NCBI RefSeq assembly: GCF_050624435.1
Contig: NC_134542.1
Coordinates: 108,049,677-108,113,676 of the forward strand
Source: Tenrec ecaudatus
Lineage: Eukaryota > Chordata > Mammalia > Afrosoricida > Tenrecidae
Reading direction: 5' to 3'
DNA length: 64,000 nt
Below are positions 48,103-59,964 of the stretch, in pieces (the first letter of the stretch is position 1; each line of letters opens with the position of its first letter). The notes below the pieces were generated by a model, which saw only the letters and a list, made by a program, of their open reading frames with translations, ran no database searches and was not told the DNA's origin. Position numbers and translations under genes: made by a program.

Positions 48103-49001
48103 CAGTGGTCCTCAACCTTCAGTACAGTTCCTCAGGTGTGGTGACCCCCAACCATTAAATTATTTTCGTTGCTATTTCATAACTGTAATTTTGCTGCTGT
48201 TATGAATTGTCATGCAAATATCTGATAGGCAGGATGTATTTTCATTGTTATAAATTTAATATCATTAAGGCATAGTGATCAATCACAAAAATAATATGAT
48301 GTAATTATATATTGTGAAATATTTATTTCTAATTACAAATAAATGACATCTTGTCTTGGAGCATGGTGCAGCATGGGTAACGGTCTACATGACAGGTTCT
48401 CGTATCTGCACGTGGGCGGACCTGCCTGGAGACGTAGAGGAGCGGTGTCTCAGTTCCTAAGATTATTGGAAGTATGTGTTTACTGATGGTCTTAGGCGAC
48501 TCCTGGTGGTTCTGTAAGGTCTCTCTCTCCGGCCTAAATTTCAGCCTCCGTCCTTGGCTCCGCGCGAGAAAGATTTCACGCTGAAGCTGGGCTCATGATC
48601 CAAGTTAATTTAATGAGAGTTAAAAGAAGCTTCAGGTTTTACGCGGCACCCATAGGATTCCTTTGACCATGCGGCCTGGCAGAGACTGCTCCGGGTCACA
48701 CAAGGATCTCTCCTCCCACGAAGATGACCAGACCACCAAGCAAGACAAGACCCTCTTCCTTCCGGTCCCTGCCTTTTCAAGGGTTGCCGGAGGAGGCGTG
48801 GTGAACAACCCCAGGTCGATCCCACTGGCTGAATTGCAATCACCTGGCCCAGGTGGGCTGCTCCAGGTTTAACGCCCATCGACAGCTTTGTCCTATGCTG
48901 GCTCTCCCGGGCATGTGTAAATGGACTTCCCAATTCCCTAGAATAAGCTACCTAACAGTTCGACCCCCAAGGGGTTGGGACCCACAGGTTGAGAACCGCT
49001 G
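48103..49001 (+). mobile_element. Long SPIN-family hAT element split by a solo LTR
   Basis: Starts CAGTGGTCCTCAACCTTC and ends GGTTGAGAACCGCTG. The eight bases ATGTACAG occur perfectly at 48095-48102 and 49002-49009, the hAT target duplication. Without the LTR (48513-48957) and its 4-bp duplication the element is 450 bp, more than twice the other three copies. Its centre carries GGCAGGATGTATTTTCATTG, TCTTGTCTTGGAGCATGGTG and CGTATCTGCACGTGGGCGGA. It encodes no transposase. Confidence 0.95.
48513..48957 (-). mobile_element. Solo LTR inside the SPIN element
   Basis: A 445-bp unit with TG...CA ends (TGTAAGGTCTCTC ... AGCTACCTAACA), flanked by GTTC at 48509-48512 and 48958-48961. In minus orientation it has the family order TGTTAGGTAGCTT, AATTCAGCCAGTGGGATCGA, GTAAAACCTGAAGCTTC and TTCAGCGTGAAATCTTTC. 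The surrounding SPIN sequence reads continuously when the unit is ignored. The 107-codon minus-strand frame is incidental. It keeps many CpG sites, suggesting it is among the younger copies. Confidence 0.93.
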
Positions 49002-49049
49002 ATGTACAGGCTGCACGGGAGCAAAAGTGAGTGTTCTGGATTTCTCATT

Positions 49050-50700
49050 TTTACAAGGTTATATACAATTTGTTGTCAATCACACGGCAGAATGCCTTCG
49101 CATAGTCAATGAAACAAAGAAAACATCTTTGTGGTGTTCTCTACTTTTAGTCAAGACCCATCTGACATGGGCACTGATAGCCCTTGCTCCAAATCCTCTT
49201 CTGAATCCAGATGGAATGCTGGTAGCTCCCTCTTACTGCACTGTAGAACTGCCATTGAATGATCTTCCGCAAAAATTTACTTGCAATGTGATATTAATGC
49301 TCAATACTTTCTGCACTCTGTTGCCACCTTTTCTTGAAAGTGTACAAATATGCACCACCAGCAGTCAGTTGGCAGGTAACCGTATTTTGGATTTATGGAG
49401 GAGGTGAGTGAATGAGTGCTTCCAGTGCTTCCTCATCTTTTTGAAGCATTTTAATTGGCATTCTGTCAATTCCTGCAAGATTTATTTCCATTGGTGCCTC
49501 CAGTGCAGCTTGGTATTCTGTTTTAAGAAGTGCCATTTATTCTCAATCATCCATTACCTTTCAACATGGAAAAGGTTTCATAGGAGTTGGTAAATCTACA
49601 GTGGTGAAATGGAGAAAAGGAGAGAGATAGGTAATTGGGGAAAAGAAAAGGGAGAATAAAATAAAAGCAATCATAGCAATGATAATTGGTTGCCTTACAG
49701 ATTTTTTTAATAATGGGAAACTGTATTTTAAGAGGGGTCATCAGAATTAATGAGTTCCACTGAAATGTGTTGCAGGAGGAAAAAGAGAGAGAGCAGAAAA
49801 GAGATACTGGGTGGTACTGCAGGGAGAGAAGGGACAAAAGAGACCAAAGTGTACTTGTGCATTGACCATTTTCATCATCTATTAGCGAAGACCTAGTTAA
49901 TTCGGTAACTGTGCACCCATTTTGTGAGGTCCAGGTGGGTAGTTGTTGTTTATGTTGTTGCAAAAAAGGTCTTTGCAATGAAAGGTTTGTGCTTACAAAA
50001 TTCTATTATGTGATTTTCTACTTCATACCGATCACCAATGCCAAATTTTCTGGCTACTGATACTTTTTCTTTGTGTTCAACTTTCTTATTCCAACTGCCA
50101 GTCATTAGCAATGCATCCTGATTGTATTGTATGTTTGATCAATTTCAGGTAGAGGAATCTGGTAAAATTTTTCAGTTTCTTCATCACTAGTTTTAGTGAT
50201 TGGTCTGTAAATTTCAATGAAGTTGTATTAACTGGACTTCCTTCTAGGTATATGGATATTATCCCATCACATATAGCATGTTAAGTTATGTCAAGTTAAT
50301 TCTTATTGGTGATGAATATGACACGATTTCTCTTGAATTATTCATCCATGGTACAGTATCCTATAAGATTGTCCCATTCAAAATGGCCACTACCAATCAA
50401 TTTTCGCTCACCAATTCCTCTGCTATCAATCTTCATTAATTTCATTTCACTTGATGATTTCAAATGCTCATAGATGCCCATTTTGTACATTCAATGTTCT
50501 GATTATTAGTGTGTGTATCGTATGTTTACTCTCATTTTGCATTGTGGTTAAATAATCTTTGATCCATTCATCCTCAGTTATACGTTGATGGCCTTACAAT
50601 GTGAGGGGCTCATCTCTGGCATTGTATCCAGCAATGCTGTGCTGCTGTTCATAAGGTTTCTGAAGGTAAACCCTCAGAAGTAGACTATTTCCACACTCTG
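49050..50700 (-). pseudogene. Antisense RTE LINE (endonuclease and RT remnants)
   Basis: The minus strand reads an RTE element. Reverse-transcriptase DNA is at 49060-49600 (GAATGCCTTCGCATAGTCAA, TCTTCTGAATCCAGATGGAA, GATCTTCCGCAAAAATTTAC, CTGTTGCCACCTTTTCTTGA). Endonuclease DNA is at 50050-50560 (TGCCAGTCATTAGCAATGC, TTGATCAATTTCAGGTAGAG, TTCTTCATCACTAGTTTTAG, AGATTGTCCCATTCAAAATG). The 49600-49985 part fits neither and is probably an insertion or a heavily decayed linker. Stops throughout. Confidence 0.75.
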
Positions 50701-51020
50701 TCTTTTCTAATCTTAAAAGGAATTACATATTGGACAATTTATCCAATATAGATATGGCATGTACATTTAACAGTATCTTCATATCGTGGTATCTGTATTG
50801 TGAGACTATTATTTTATATATTGTACTTTTAAGCTTATTTTTGTTTCATTATGCTTTGAATCTACTAAATCCTTGCATGATTCTGTATCCTGACTGATTA
50901 GTACTATGGGTCATCTACTCTGAACTCTGAAATTCTCTACTGTCAATGTGAACTAATAATGCAATAATTATTTTGACAAAAATAATTAACTCTGGCTGAA
51001 ATGTGGAGTCTTCATGGCTG
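50701..51020. other. Unassigned DNA
   Basis: No supported feature. Confidence 0.4.
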
Positions 51021-51024
51021 ATGT

Positions 51025-51410
51025 GTTAGGCTAGGTTGACTAGAGGAACAGAGTCAGTGACATTCATATATGTGTAAGAAAGAGTTTTCTTACAAGAAGT
51101 AATTGTATATCAAGAAATTATCCCACCCAGTCCAACTCAGATCCATAAGTCCAATCCTTGTCCATAAGTCCCTCTTCAGACTCACACAGGCACATACAGT
51201 GATGCAGAATGCAGGAGGATCACTGGCCAGTGGGTGAAAAGTTCTGTGGATCCAATGATGGTGGCTATGGCAGGTCTCCGAATGGCTTGCCAGCAGGAGG
51301 GCGACGGCAGAGAGAGTAGGGGAGGCTCCCAGGGCTCTTCCTTATGAGAAGGCCATGGCCACAAGGAGGCATCATCAGGGTGTAACTTGATTGACAGATT
51401 GATTAAAACA
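51025..51410. repeat. TGTTAG-type interspersed repeat
   Basis: It begins TGTGTTAGGCTAGGTTGACT and GAGGAACAGAGTCAGTGAC, and ends near GATTGATTAAAACACC. Its first 30 bases resemble the start of the 572-bp repeat at 12635 (TGTTAG...CTC...GAAACAAAACC). The rest differs, so it may be a related subfamily. No coding. Confidence 0.45.
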
Positions 51411-51421
51411 CCTACACTTTA

Positions 51422-51545
51422 AAACAAAATCTTTTAATTATTTTATCGGGGGCTCATACAGCTCTTATCACAATAAATACACACATACATTGTGTCAAGC
51501 ACATTTGTACATTTTTTGCCATCATCATTTTCAAAACATTTTCTT
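51422..51545 (-). mobile_element. Short L1-type 3' end
   Basis: Antisense copy of the last 120 bases: TTTTATCGGGGGCTCATACA, GCTCTTATCACAATAAATAC and TTTTTTGCCATCATCATTTT. Confidence 0.85.
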
Positions 51546-52155
51546 ACATTTTTACATATCTTCGAGTTGATATGTAATTATGTAAAGACAACAGCTGGGC
51601 CGCAGCTACTTCTCATGCTGAATGCAGTCAACACCACGATGAAGTCGGGAGAGAGAGGGAGAACATTTGGAAGATACAGGGTGTCATGTTCCAACACAGC
51701 ACCAGCTGTTGTGAGGACATGCTAACATCCATGCAGTAGGTGCACCAGTGCATTGAGCATGGTCATGTGCAAGCCTAAGACCTGGTGACCAGCACACCAG
51801 AGAGAGAGAATCTAGGAAGCACAGCATAGGTGCACCAGGCACAGCAAAGGGAAATCCAAAGATTCAGTGAAGTCAGGGAGTAAGGAGCTGCAAATAATGC
51901 AGCAGTTGAAACTGGTCACACATGTGACCAAATGTGTGGTTGACCACATGCACCTTATCTTGTCTGTCATCAAGGAGATGAAGGAGACTTTCTCATCAAT
52001 TTCAAAATGAAGGTATTTGCCTATGGCCATTGGGGATAATGATGTTAATGAATGGGCTGAAATAGACAGTTTTAGACTGTTTTGAATAAATAATCATAAA
52101 GTTTACTATGCTGGGAATAACACAATTAAGAGCAATTGTGTCACATTAATCACCA
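51546..52155. other. Unassigned DNA upstream of a long RTE
   Basis: Frames of 72-77 codons lack motifs. The last 100 bases may be the RTE 5' region. Confidence 0.35.
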
Positions 52156-52159
52156 AAAA

Positions 52160-54730
52160 GACATTTCAGGTTTTATCTTGAAGTACAATGCTGTCCATGA
52201 TAGGATTATATCTCCATAATCAGGAAGATCCAATCAATACAACTATTACTCAAATTTATGCACCAACCACAATAGTGAGTGATGAAGAAATTGGAGAATT
52301 CTACCAAGAACTTCTGTCTGAAATTAATCAAACATGTAACTAAGGTGCATTGATGATTACTGGTGATTAGAATGAAAAACTGAATACAAAAAAGAAGGGA
52401 CCGTAGTTGGAAAACACAATCTGCGTGATAGAAGCAAAGCTGGGAAGGACATGATGGAATTCTGAAAAAACAATGACTTGTTCAGAGAAAATACTTTTTT
52501 GCAGCAACACAAAAATTGACTATACACATGGACTTCCCCACATGGAATACACAGAAATCAAATTGACTACATTTATGGGAAGACACGATGGAAAGCTCAA
52601 TATCAACAACTAAAACCAGGCAGGTGGCTGACCGTGGCACACACCATCAATTGCTCCTATGTAAATTCAGGTTAAAGCTGAAGAAAATGCAGATAAGTGC
52701 AGAAGAGCCAAAATACAACCTTGAGTATATGCCACCTGAAATCTGGGCACATCTCAAGAACAGATTTGACACATTGAGCACTACTGAGAGAAGACCTGAT
52801 GAGCTGTGGAAGGTCATCAAAGAGAAAGAACATTCATGAAGAAAGCAAAAGGTCATTAAAAAGGCAAGCTAGAAAGAGAAGATAAAAGTTGGTGTCAGAA
52901 GAGATTCTGAAAATTGCTCTTAATCTTAGAATAGCAGCTAAGGGAAATGGAAGAAATGATGAAGTCAAAGAGCTGAACTGAACTGAACAGAACATTTCAT
53001 AGAGCAACTCAAGAAGAAAAAGTAAAATATTTTAATGAAACATGCAAGGACCTAGAGTTAGAGGGGAAAAAAACCCAAACACTCAGCATACCTTAAACTG
53101 AAAGAATGCAAGAAAAAAAGGCCAAGCCTTGAGTTGCAATATTGGAAGATTTTATGGGTATAATATTGAATGATTCAGGAAGATCAAGAAAAGATGGAAA
53201 GAATACACAAGGTTACAATACCGAAAAGAACTAATCAATATCCCACAATTTAGGAGGTATAATGTAGGCAAGAACCAACAGTACTTAAGGAAGAAATTCA
53301 AGCTGCAATAAAAGCATTAGCCTAAAACAAGGCTGAAGGAATGGATGGGATACTAATTGAAATGTATTAACAAGTTCATGAAGAACTGGAAACACTCATT
53401 CATCTAGGCCGGAGAATCTGGAAGACAGCTACTTGGGAAACTAACTGGAAGAGATCCATATTTGTACTCATCCCAAAGAAAGGTGACCCAATCGAATATT
53501 CAAACTATAGAACAATGTTATTAATATCACATGCAAATACAATTTTGCTAAAGATCATCTAGCAATGTTTGCAAGAGTGCATTGACAGGGAGCTTCCAGG
53601 AATGTGGGCCAGGTTTAGAAGAGGACATGGAACAAGGGGTATCATTGTTGATGTCTCATGAATCTTCTGAAAATAAAGAATACCTGAAAGATGTTTACTT
53701 GTGTGACGTTGACTATATTTGACCACATGGACCATAAGAAACTATGGGTAGTCTTGAGAATAAAGGAAATGCCAGGGAACTTCATTGTGCCCAGTGGAAC
53801 CTGTACACGGATCCAGTGGCAGTCATTAGAACAGAATAAGGAAACACTGCATGATTTAAAGTCAGGAACAGTGCGTCAGAGTGTCTCTTAACATATTTAT
53901 TTAAACTGTAATTTGGTCATTTAACCAGAGAAGCTAGACTGTCTGAGGAAGAACATGGCATCAGGCTTGGAAGAATGTTTACTAACCACCTGAGACATTC
54001 AGATGACACTGCTTGCTCGCTGAAAGGGAGGAGGACTTGAAGCACTTGATAAAGATCCAGGGTTGCGTGCGGATGACAACTCAATGTAAAGAAGCTCAAA
54101 ATTCTGACATGTGGACCAATAGGTAACATCATAATGAACAGAGAAAAGACTGGAGTTTTCACGAGTTTCATCCTGCTGGCATCCACAATGAAGTGTTCAT
54201 GGAAGCAGCAGTCTAGGACTCAAAGGACACATGCCAGTGGGTGAATTTGCTGCACATGACTCTCTAGAGTGTTGAAAAGAAAGGAGATTACTTAAGAGCG
54301 AAAGTATGCCTAACCCAAGTCATGGCAGTTTCCATTGCCTTGTACACATGCCTTGGACATCAAGGAAGGGACACCAAAGGAGGAGCAAAGCATTAGACTT
54401 CAGTGTTGGCAAGGAATACTGAAAGTGCCAATGGACTGCCAACAAGACAAATACATTTGTCTTGGAAGAAGTACAGCCAGAATGCTCCTTAAATGGAAGG
54501 ACGGCAAGACTTCATCTTACATACTTTGGACAAGCTTTCCAGAGAGATCAGTCCTTATAAAAGGACATCATGCGTGGAAAAGTAGAGGAGGGGCAGCGTC
54601 AAAGATCTTCAATAAGACGCATTGACACAGTGGCACCAGCAATGAGCTCAAACACAACTCTTGTTTCAATCTGTTGCATATGGGATTACTATGAGTCAAA
54701 ACTAACTCGATTCTTACAATAACAACCTTG
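52160..54730 (+). pseudogene. Long, dead RTE/BovB-type LINE
   Basis: The most complete RTE in the window, in sense orientation. In order: endonuclease remnant (52190-52580: TTATGCACCAACCACAATAG, GATTACTGGTGATTAGAATG), then a linker rich in Lys and Glu (52580-53130: CTGAAGAAAATGCAGATAAG), reverse transcriptase (53280-53900: AATGGATGGGATACTAATTG, TCATCCCAAAGAAAGGTGAC) and the 3' tail to the CAATAACAACC terminus near 54730. The longest frames are 66-96 codons and catalytic boxes are broken by stops and frameshifts. Confidence 0.85.
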
Positions 54731-55689
54731 GGTATAGAGATATGAATAAAATAAGAAAGGGAATTTGAGTCTTTAAAGTGAGGTCTATGAAAGGGAAGAA
54801 GAAGGATGGAAGTATGTTTAAGGAATAATGTCACCTGGCTTTGGACACTGGTTCTTGCTATATACACTTTAAATCACAGGAAGTAAATTGGCGGAAAGTG
54901 GTGCTAAAATTTGTATTGGAAGTAGCACAAGAGAGTTATGAGGAGCCTAAATTGTACGTGGAATGTGTTCATCCTAGCAGTAGACAGCTCTCTTGCTGTA
55001 CTAAGCCTAAGACCTCCCAAGGTACCACATGCTCCTGAGTTCACAGATATCAACAGCCTGGCAGCTTCCTCCAAATTGGCTACAATCTTTTGGAATTTTA
55101 GGAAGAGCATTTCTATTTCTTGTCAACTTTCTGGTTACAAGAAGTATCACCACCTCATTTTCTCTAAACTATAAAACAAAATCCATGACAGCACTAATTC
55201 AGAAGGCAAAAAGAGAGATCTTGGGGTTTTTTTTTTGGGGGGGGGGAGCAGGGGTTGGTTTTATTTTGTATACAAAGGCCTGAAATAGATTAAGCTGTCC
55301 AGTTGGGAGCCAGAGTAGTATGGTTAAGAACTTTGAGAGGATCTTTGGTCATCATATAACTGTCAAGATGTGCTGTTCTTGAGATTCTCATAGCCTGGAG
55401 ACTATGCAAAAACATCAAAGATTTTTACCCAGGCTGTAGAAAGCATAGCTGCCTTCTCACTGGCTGTCCTGGTAGCCCTGAGGCTATGTGTAGTACAGCG
55501 ACAAGCCATTCTTGCAGCAAAATTCTTCCCCTTGAAAGAAAAGATTTTGATTGTGATACCTACCAGTATCTGGAATGAACACTGGAAGGGAAATTGGCTG
55601 CCTAATGCATAAAATTGTACTGGATTTGGAAAGACCTACCTTTTCCCAGAGCCAAATGAAACGAAAACTTAAACCTAGAGTTGCTTAAT
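54731..55689. other. No recognised gene
   Basis: Overlapping frames at 54841-55283 have no motif. A T-run then G-run lies at 55228-55247. Confidence 0.35.
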
Positions 55690-55875
55690 TACTCTTCTGG
55701 TTAGTTGCCACTGAATTGACCCCAACTCATGGTGACCTGATATGTAATGAAATAAAATCGTGCACAGACCTGTGCCATCTTTATGATCTTTGATGCATCT
55801 GAACCCATTGTCACCATTCTGGCAGTCTATCTCATTGAGGTCTCCTCATTTTCTTTTGAGCCTCCTCAGAATAGT
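55690..55875 (-). mobile_element. RTE 3' tail fragment
   Basis: GTTGCCACTGAATTGACCCC, AACTCATGGTGACCTGATAT, CCATCTTTATGATCTTTGAT, GAACCCATTGTCACCATTCT and TATCTCATTGAGGTCTCCTC are the antisense tail in order. An AfroSINE follows directly. Confidence 0.7.
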
Positions 55876-56046
55876 ACCCCTAGTTGCATAGTGGTTACAC
55901 ATTGGGTGGTTAACGGCAAGGCCAGCAGTTCAAAACCACTAGCTTCTCTGAAGGAGAAAGATGAGACTTTCTGCTCCCATACAGTGTTACATTCTCAGAA
56001 CCCCCTAGGGGCAGTTCCAGACTTTCTTATAGGGCTGCTATGAGCT
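55868..56046 (+). mobile_element. AfroSINE
   Basis: GTTGCATAGTGGTTACACAT, CGGCAAGGCCAGCAGTTCAA, GAAGGAGAAAGATGAGACTT and CCCTAGGGGCAGTTCCAGAC, ending GGGCTGCTATGAGCTGAAT. Confidence 0.88.
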
Positions 56047-56114
56047 GAATATAATGTTCTTGTTTAGTGATTGATCGTTCCTGATGACATGTCCAACTGA
56101 TTACTTAGCCTCTG

Positions 56115-56285
56115 TAATATCAACCAAATCAAACTCAAAAGTGATTGTGTCAATACTGACTCATAGGGGCCCCTGGGGGTTTCGGAGACTGTAATTGTTT
56201 ACAGGAGTAGAAAGGCCAGTCTCTCTCCTGCAGAGCTGCTGGTGGTTTCAAACTGTCGACGCAGGCAGATCACAGGTCGATGTGT
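56115..56285 (-). mobile_element. AfroSINE, 5'-truncated head
   Basis: TCAATACTGACTCATAGGGG, GTTTCGGAGACTGTAATTGT and GCAGAGCTGCTGGTGGTTTC, then AAACTGTCGACGCAGG. It lies inverted relative to the copy 70 bp upstream. Confidence 0.85.
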
Positions 56286-56289
56286 AACT

Positions 56290-58175
56290 ACACACAAACG
56301 GGGTTCCTATTATCCTATTACACCAACCTCCTGGCAATAGGAAAGTCAAGGGAGAACAAGTAAGTGACGCTGGGATTAGGGAGAGCTGTGACTCCTTTAG
56401 ATACTGGGACAGCAAGCTACGGCTCCGGAGCCATGGCAGCTGTTTCAGTACATCATGTGGCTCAGAAGTAAAATTGAAAAATAACAACAACAAGGATATT
56501 ATTCAGATAATGGCTATTTCATTTATTTGTTAAGTTATATTTGTGGCTTTTGAATAATTTTCCAATTGCTGTGAGGGACAGGATTGGCTTGTCTACCTCG
56601 AAGGTTTGCTGGAGCCTGCTCTAGAGCTCGGCAGGGGCAGCCTCATCCCCAAACACGACTTTCTGCCTCGGGCCTCTGCAGTGTGTCGTGTCCTGCTCTT
56701 GTGACACCTTATTTTGTTAAGGCCCTTTTCATCTTTCTCTCAAGTTAATGCTTGAAGGGATCATGTAGCCTGTGTGCTAGCTGTGTCAGAGCTGTGTGAG
56801 ATTTTCTTCATGGTTTAGTTAAAAATAGAAGAAAAAATATTCTAACTTTGTATAAACACAGAAGTTAACTTCTTATGAATTATGTATTAGTTTTATCATC
56901 CTATACATCACTAATTAAGAAAAACGTTAAATATATTCTATTTAATTTGACACTGTATAAGATATTTGTGTCAAATTTAGGGTTTTTAGAGAAGTTTTTC
57001 TAAAATATACCAGTATCAACTGGTATATTTTACAACTGCTCTCTCTACTCGCCTTTCCTCGATGATCTCACTTTTTAAAGGTTGGGTGAAAAAATATCAC
57101 TTTACCTTTATAACTTTTAGCTGCTTAGGCAAACTCCTCTGCAAAACAATTCTCATTTTCTGATCTTTAGTCAGTCTTCCGCTCTACAGTACAGCCAAGA
57201 GTGTTACAAGATGTTATCGCAACCTGCCCCTGAACACGCGATACACAATGCTTGTCGTTGCCTTGCCTTCACGGGTGTGAAGGTCCTGGACACCCCTTTC
57301 CATAGAAAGGAAGGAGTAATAGGAAAATTGGCAAGCTGGGCTCCTCAGAGCAGAAACTTCACAGAGTCACAGAACGCATCTACTTGTGCAACCACATTCA
57401 GACCCATTCTATGACATGTTAAGTCTGTGCCAGGACGCTCTTAATAAGAAAATGTCGTTTTCTCTCCTCAGAGGTAAGAAAAACGTGACAGGAGAATTTC
57501 AAACATGGTCACATGAAACCTCTGTGAGTGTTTAGTGGTATGCTGGGAAGTCAAAGCTAAGAGTTCAAGGAAGCAATTTGGCCACGTAACTTAACTGCTT
57601 ATGAGGATGAAATGAGACTAGTCTGAAAGCCCCTGAAATTCTGTAATAAACAAGCGGAAGTGATCAGAATTTGAGGGGAATCAAGTTTGGGGACATAAAG
57701 GTCTCTTTTGCCTCCATTTTCAGGGAAGATAGAGGAGCGTGGTTGCCCGGAAACATGAGATGCTCATGGGATTTAAGATCAATCTTAGAAAAAAAATAAG
57801 CCCAGCATCTTATTTCTGCCTTTGAGGTTTAGAAGGGGCACACAGTGAATGGTTGGCACTTTATCAGAAGGCGTATAGAACTAAGCAAATGTTGTCTAAA
57901 ACTCATAGCTTACAAATAAATTTAATTTTGTCTGCTTGCTCTAGTCAAAACTTAACTTTTAAAAAGTATAGCTGTAGAGAGACTTTTTGGGCGCACCCAC
58001 TGTATGTATGAAAGGGTACATCCCCCAATATGGAAAAACGTTTCACTGGGTGCACTTCTCCCACCAGGCGAGCATCCAGCAATTTGCTCTGAGTTAGTGC
58101 ACCCAGTGGTGTTACCTGGGAAGTTTCTCTCTGGTCACAGTGAGTATCTTTGTAAAAGCAGTTTGCTTCAGCCTC
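56290..58175. other. No recognised gene
   Basis: Almost 1.9 kb without an assignable repeat. The 67-codon frame at 57211-57414 has no motif. Confidence 0.4.
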
Positions 58176-58179
58176 ATAT

Positions 58180-58760
58180 TTTGTGATAGCCAATTTTGGA
58201 GAACAGCGTGCAGCTGTGAAATCTTGTTTCCTGCTCAGGAAAAACACCACAGAAACTGTTGTGATACAGCTTACAAGGACAGCACTATGGGAAAAACTCA
58301 AGCGCACAGTGGTTTACTCATTTCAAAAAAGGGTGAAATGGCGAGTGATTACAAACCTCATTCTGGACGCCAGTCAACTTCCTGAGTGGATGGAAATGTC
58401 TACTCCAATACCGCCAGGTCACGCTCTTAATCAAGCTTTCTAGTTAGAGGTTCTGAAAAGATTGTGTAACAGTGTACCACAAAAAGGGCACAATGTGTGG
58501 CAGATGGTGGGCTGGTTTTGCCACCACAACAATGCACTTACTTCCACTGCCATATCAGTGTGCCAGCTTTTGGCAAAAAATAGCAAGCCTCTTTTGCCCG
58601 TGCACCTTACTCACTCACTTGACCTCACTCCATGAGACTTCTTTTTCTTTCTGTGATGAAAGGCAGAACAGCGATTTGATGATGCAGAACAGGGGTGCAC
58701 CTAATATGCCACTCCTTAATTTATCCCCAAGGCTTGTGAGGTGCCCATAACAAGGAAAAT
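58180..58760 (+). pseudogene. Decayed mariner transposase gene
   Basis: Two mariner landmarks survive in different frames. EQRAAVKSCFLLRKNTTET (from 58200) and HSGRQSTS (58360-58383) belong to the N-terminal DNA-binding part. VGWFCHHNNALTSTAISV (58509-58562), LLAKN and SLDLTP-stop-DFFFF (58615-58650) belong to the C-terminal catalytic part. Mariner transposases use a D,D34D triad. The middle Asp of the HHDN box is Asn here, the Cys of the CDFF box is a stop, and the segment with the first Asp is missing. A frameshift separates the N-terminal motifs. Terminal inverted repeats were not found. Confidence 0.82.
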
Positions 58761-59580
58761 GCCCCAGTACAGTGTTTTTATTCAGCAAATGTCCATTTGA
58801 CATGTCTTTGACTTGAATACATTCCAATTGCACACATCTTTAATACTACACCCACCATAGCCCTAAAACAGAACCAGAGAATGCAGGCAGAAGTGACCAG
58901 AAGGAACAAGTGGCCACAAAACAGCTGCTTTTTTTCAATAGAAAGAGCCTTCTTGTCTCTTCCAGGCCTGAGCTCATATAGGCAAGTCCCCATCCATCTA
59001 GCTCATCATTTTACCTTCGACGATCAATAACTGTCAGGTTTATACAGCCACACGGAGTTTACGAGCAGCTATTTATATCACAGACTGCCTTCCTCTACAT
59101 ATTCTTTCACCCATTACTGCTGACCCTGTCCGTGGTTGTTGCTCTTGCAAGAACTGACTCAGCTCCGTGAAATTGGTTGATTGTATTGTCATGGCAGCCA
59201 GAGTAGATTGGATGTACAATTCTCTCGGAAAAACACATCTACAGGTGATCGGTACCAGCAAAGCAAAACCCCAAACAGGGAGCAAGTGTAGTCCGAGGCT
59301 TCCCTGTGGAGGCCATAGAGTGGAAGCGGAAGTTCGCACCCACACACTGGATAGCGGCAGTTTGCTGGCCGGTGAGAGTCCTCCTTCAACCGCTGGAATG
59401 ATGCTGTTCTATTCTTTACTCTGTCACCCATGGCTGCTGAAAGTGATTTTCATGACCAAATCTGGTGTGCTGGTGGCATTAGCTTTGTCCTGCTGCTGTA
59501 ACAACTGGCCAAAAACATAGAAATGCATTCTTTCACAGGTGTGGCGACAAGAAGTCCTTCATCAAGGTCAAGATTGAGAC
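58761..59580. other. No recognised gene
   Basis: The 117-codon + frame at 59167-59520 is overlapped by 80- and 90-codon minus frames. None has a motif that I recognise, so I treat them as chance frames. Confidence 0.4.
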
Positions 59581-59584
59581 CACC

Positions 59585-59765
59585 AAACCAAAGAAACCAG
59601 CCCCGCTGCCATCGGCCAGTGCTGCCTCATAGCCACACCCTGTGGGTTTCCAGGACTCTCACTGTTCACGGGACGAGGAGGCCCCTTCTTTCTCCCAGGT
59701 GCTGCTGGTGGTTTCGAAATGCCCATCGTGTGGATCACAGCCCAACACATACCACAGTCACACTA
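59585..59765 (-). mobile_element. AfroSINE, well preserved
   Basis: ACCAAACCAAAGAAACCAGC, CCGCTGCCATCGGCCAG, GTGGGTTTCCAGGACTCTCA, GTTCACGGGACGAGGAGGCC, TTTCTCCCAGGTGCTGCTGG and TGGTTTCGAAATGCCCATCG are in antisense order. Several CpG sites survive, which suggests a fairly recent insertion. It accounts for most of the 145-codon frame at 59523-59960, which is therefore not a gene. Confidence 0.9.
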
Positions 59766-59964
59766 CTCTCACAGAGAGGATTCTTTCTGGATTCTTCCAG
59801 CTTTTGTGGCTCCGGGAGTTTCTCACCCTGTGCCCCGTCTTCACACAGCCTTTCTTTCAGTCCTTCCCACTTTTGTTTAAGGACGATGATCATTAGTCCT
59901 CAGGATTACTCTCATCTAGGAAGAGCCCAGGATCCATCATTCTGTCCTTTCCCTCCGTAAGGTC

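Noticed and set aside
49027-49407. 126-codon + frame
   Set aside because: It lies antisense to an RTE reverse-transcriptase remnant, which explains the sequence.
59523-59960. 145-codon open frame, the longest unrelated to the minisatellite
   Set aside because: Its first half is an antisense AfroSINE, and a minus-strand frame and another + frame overlap it. There is no protein-family motif.
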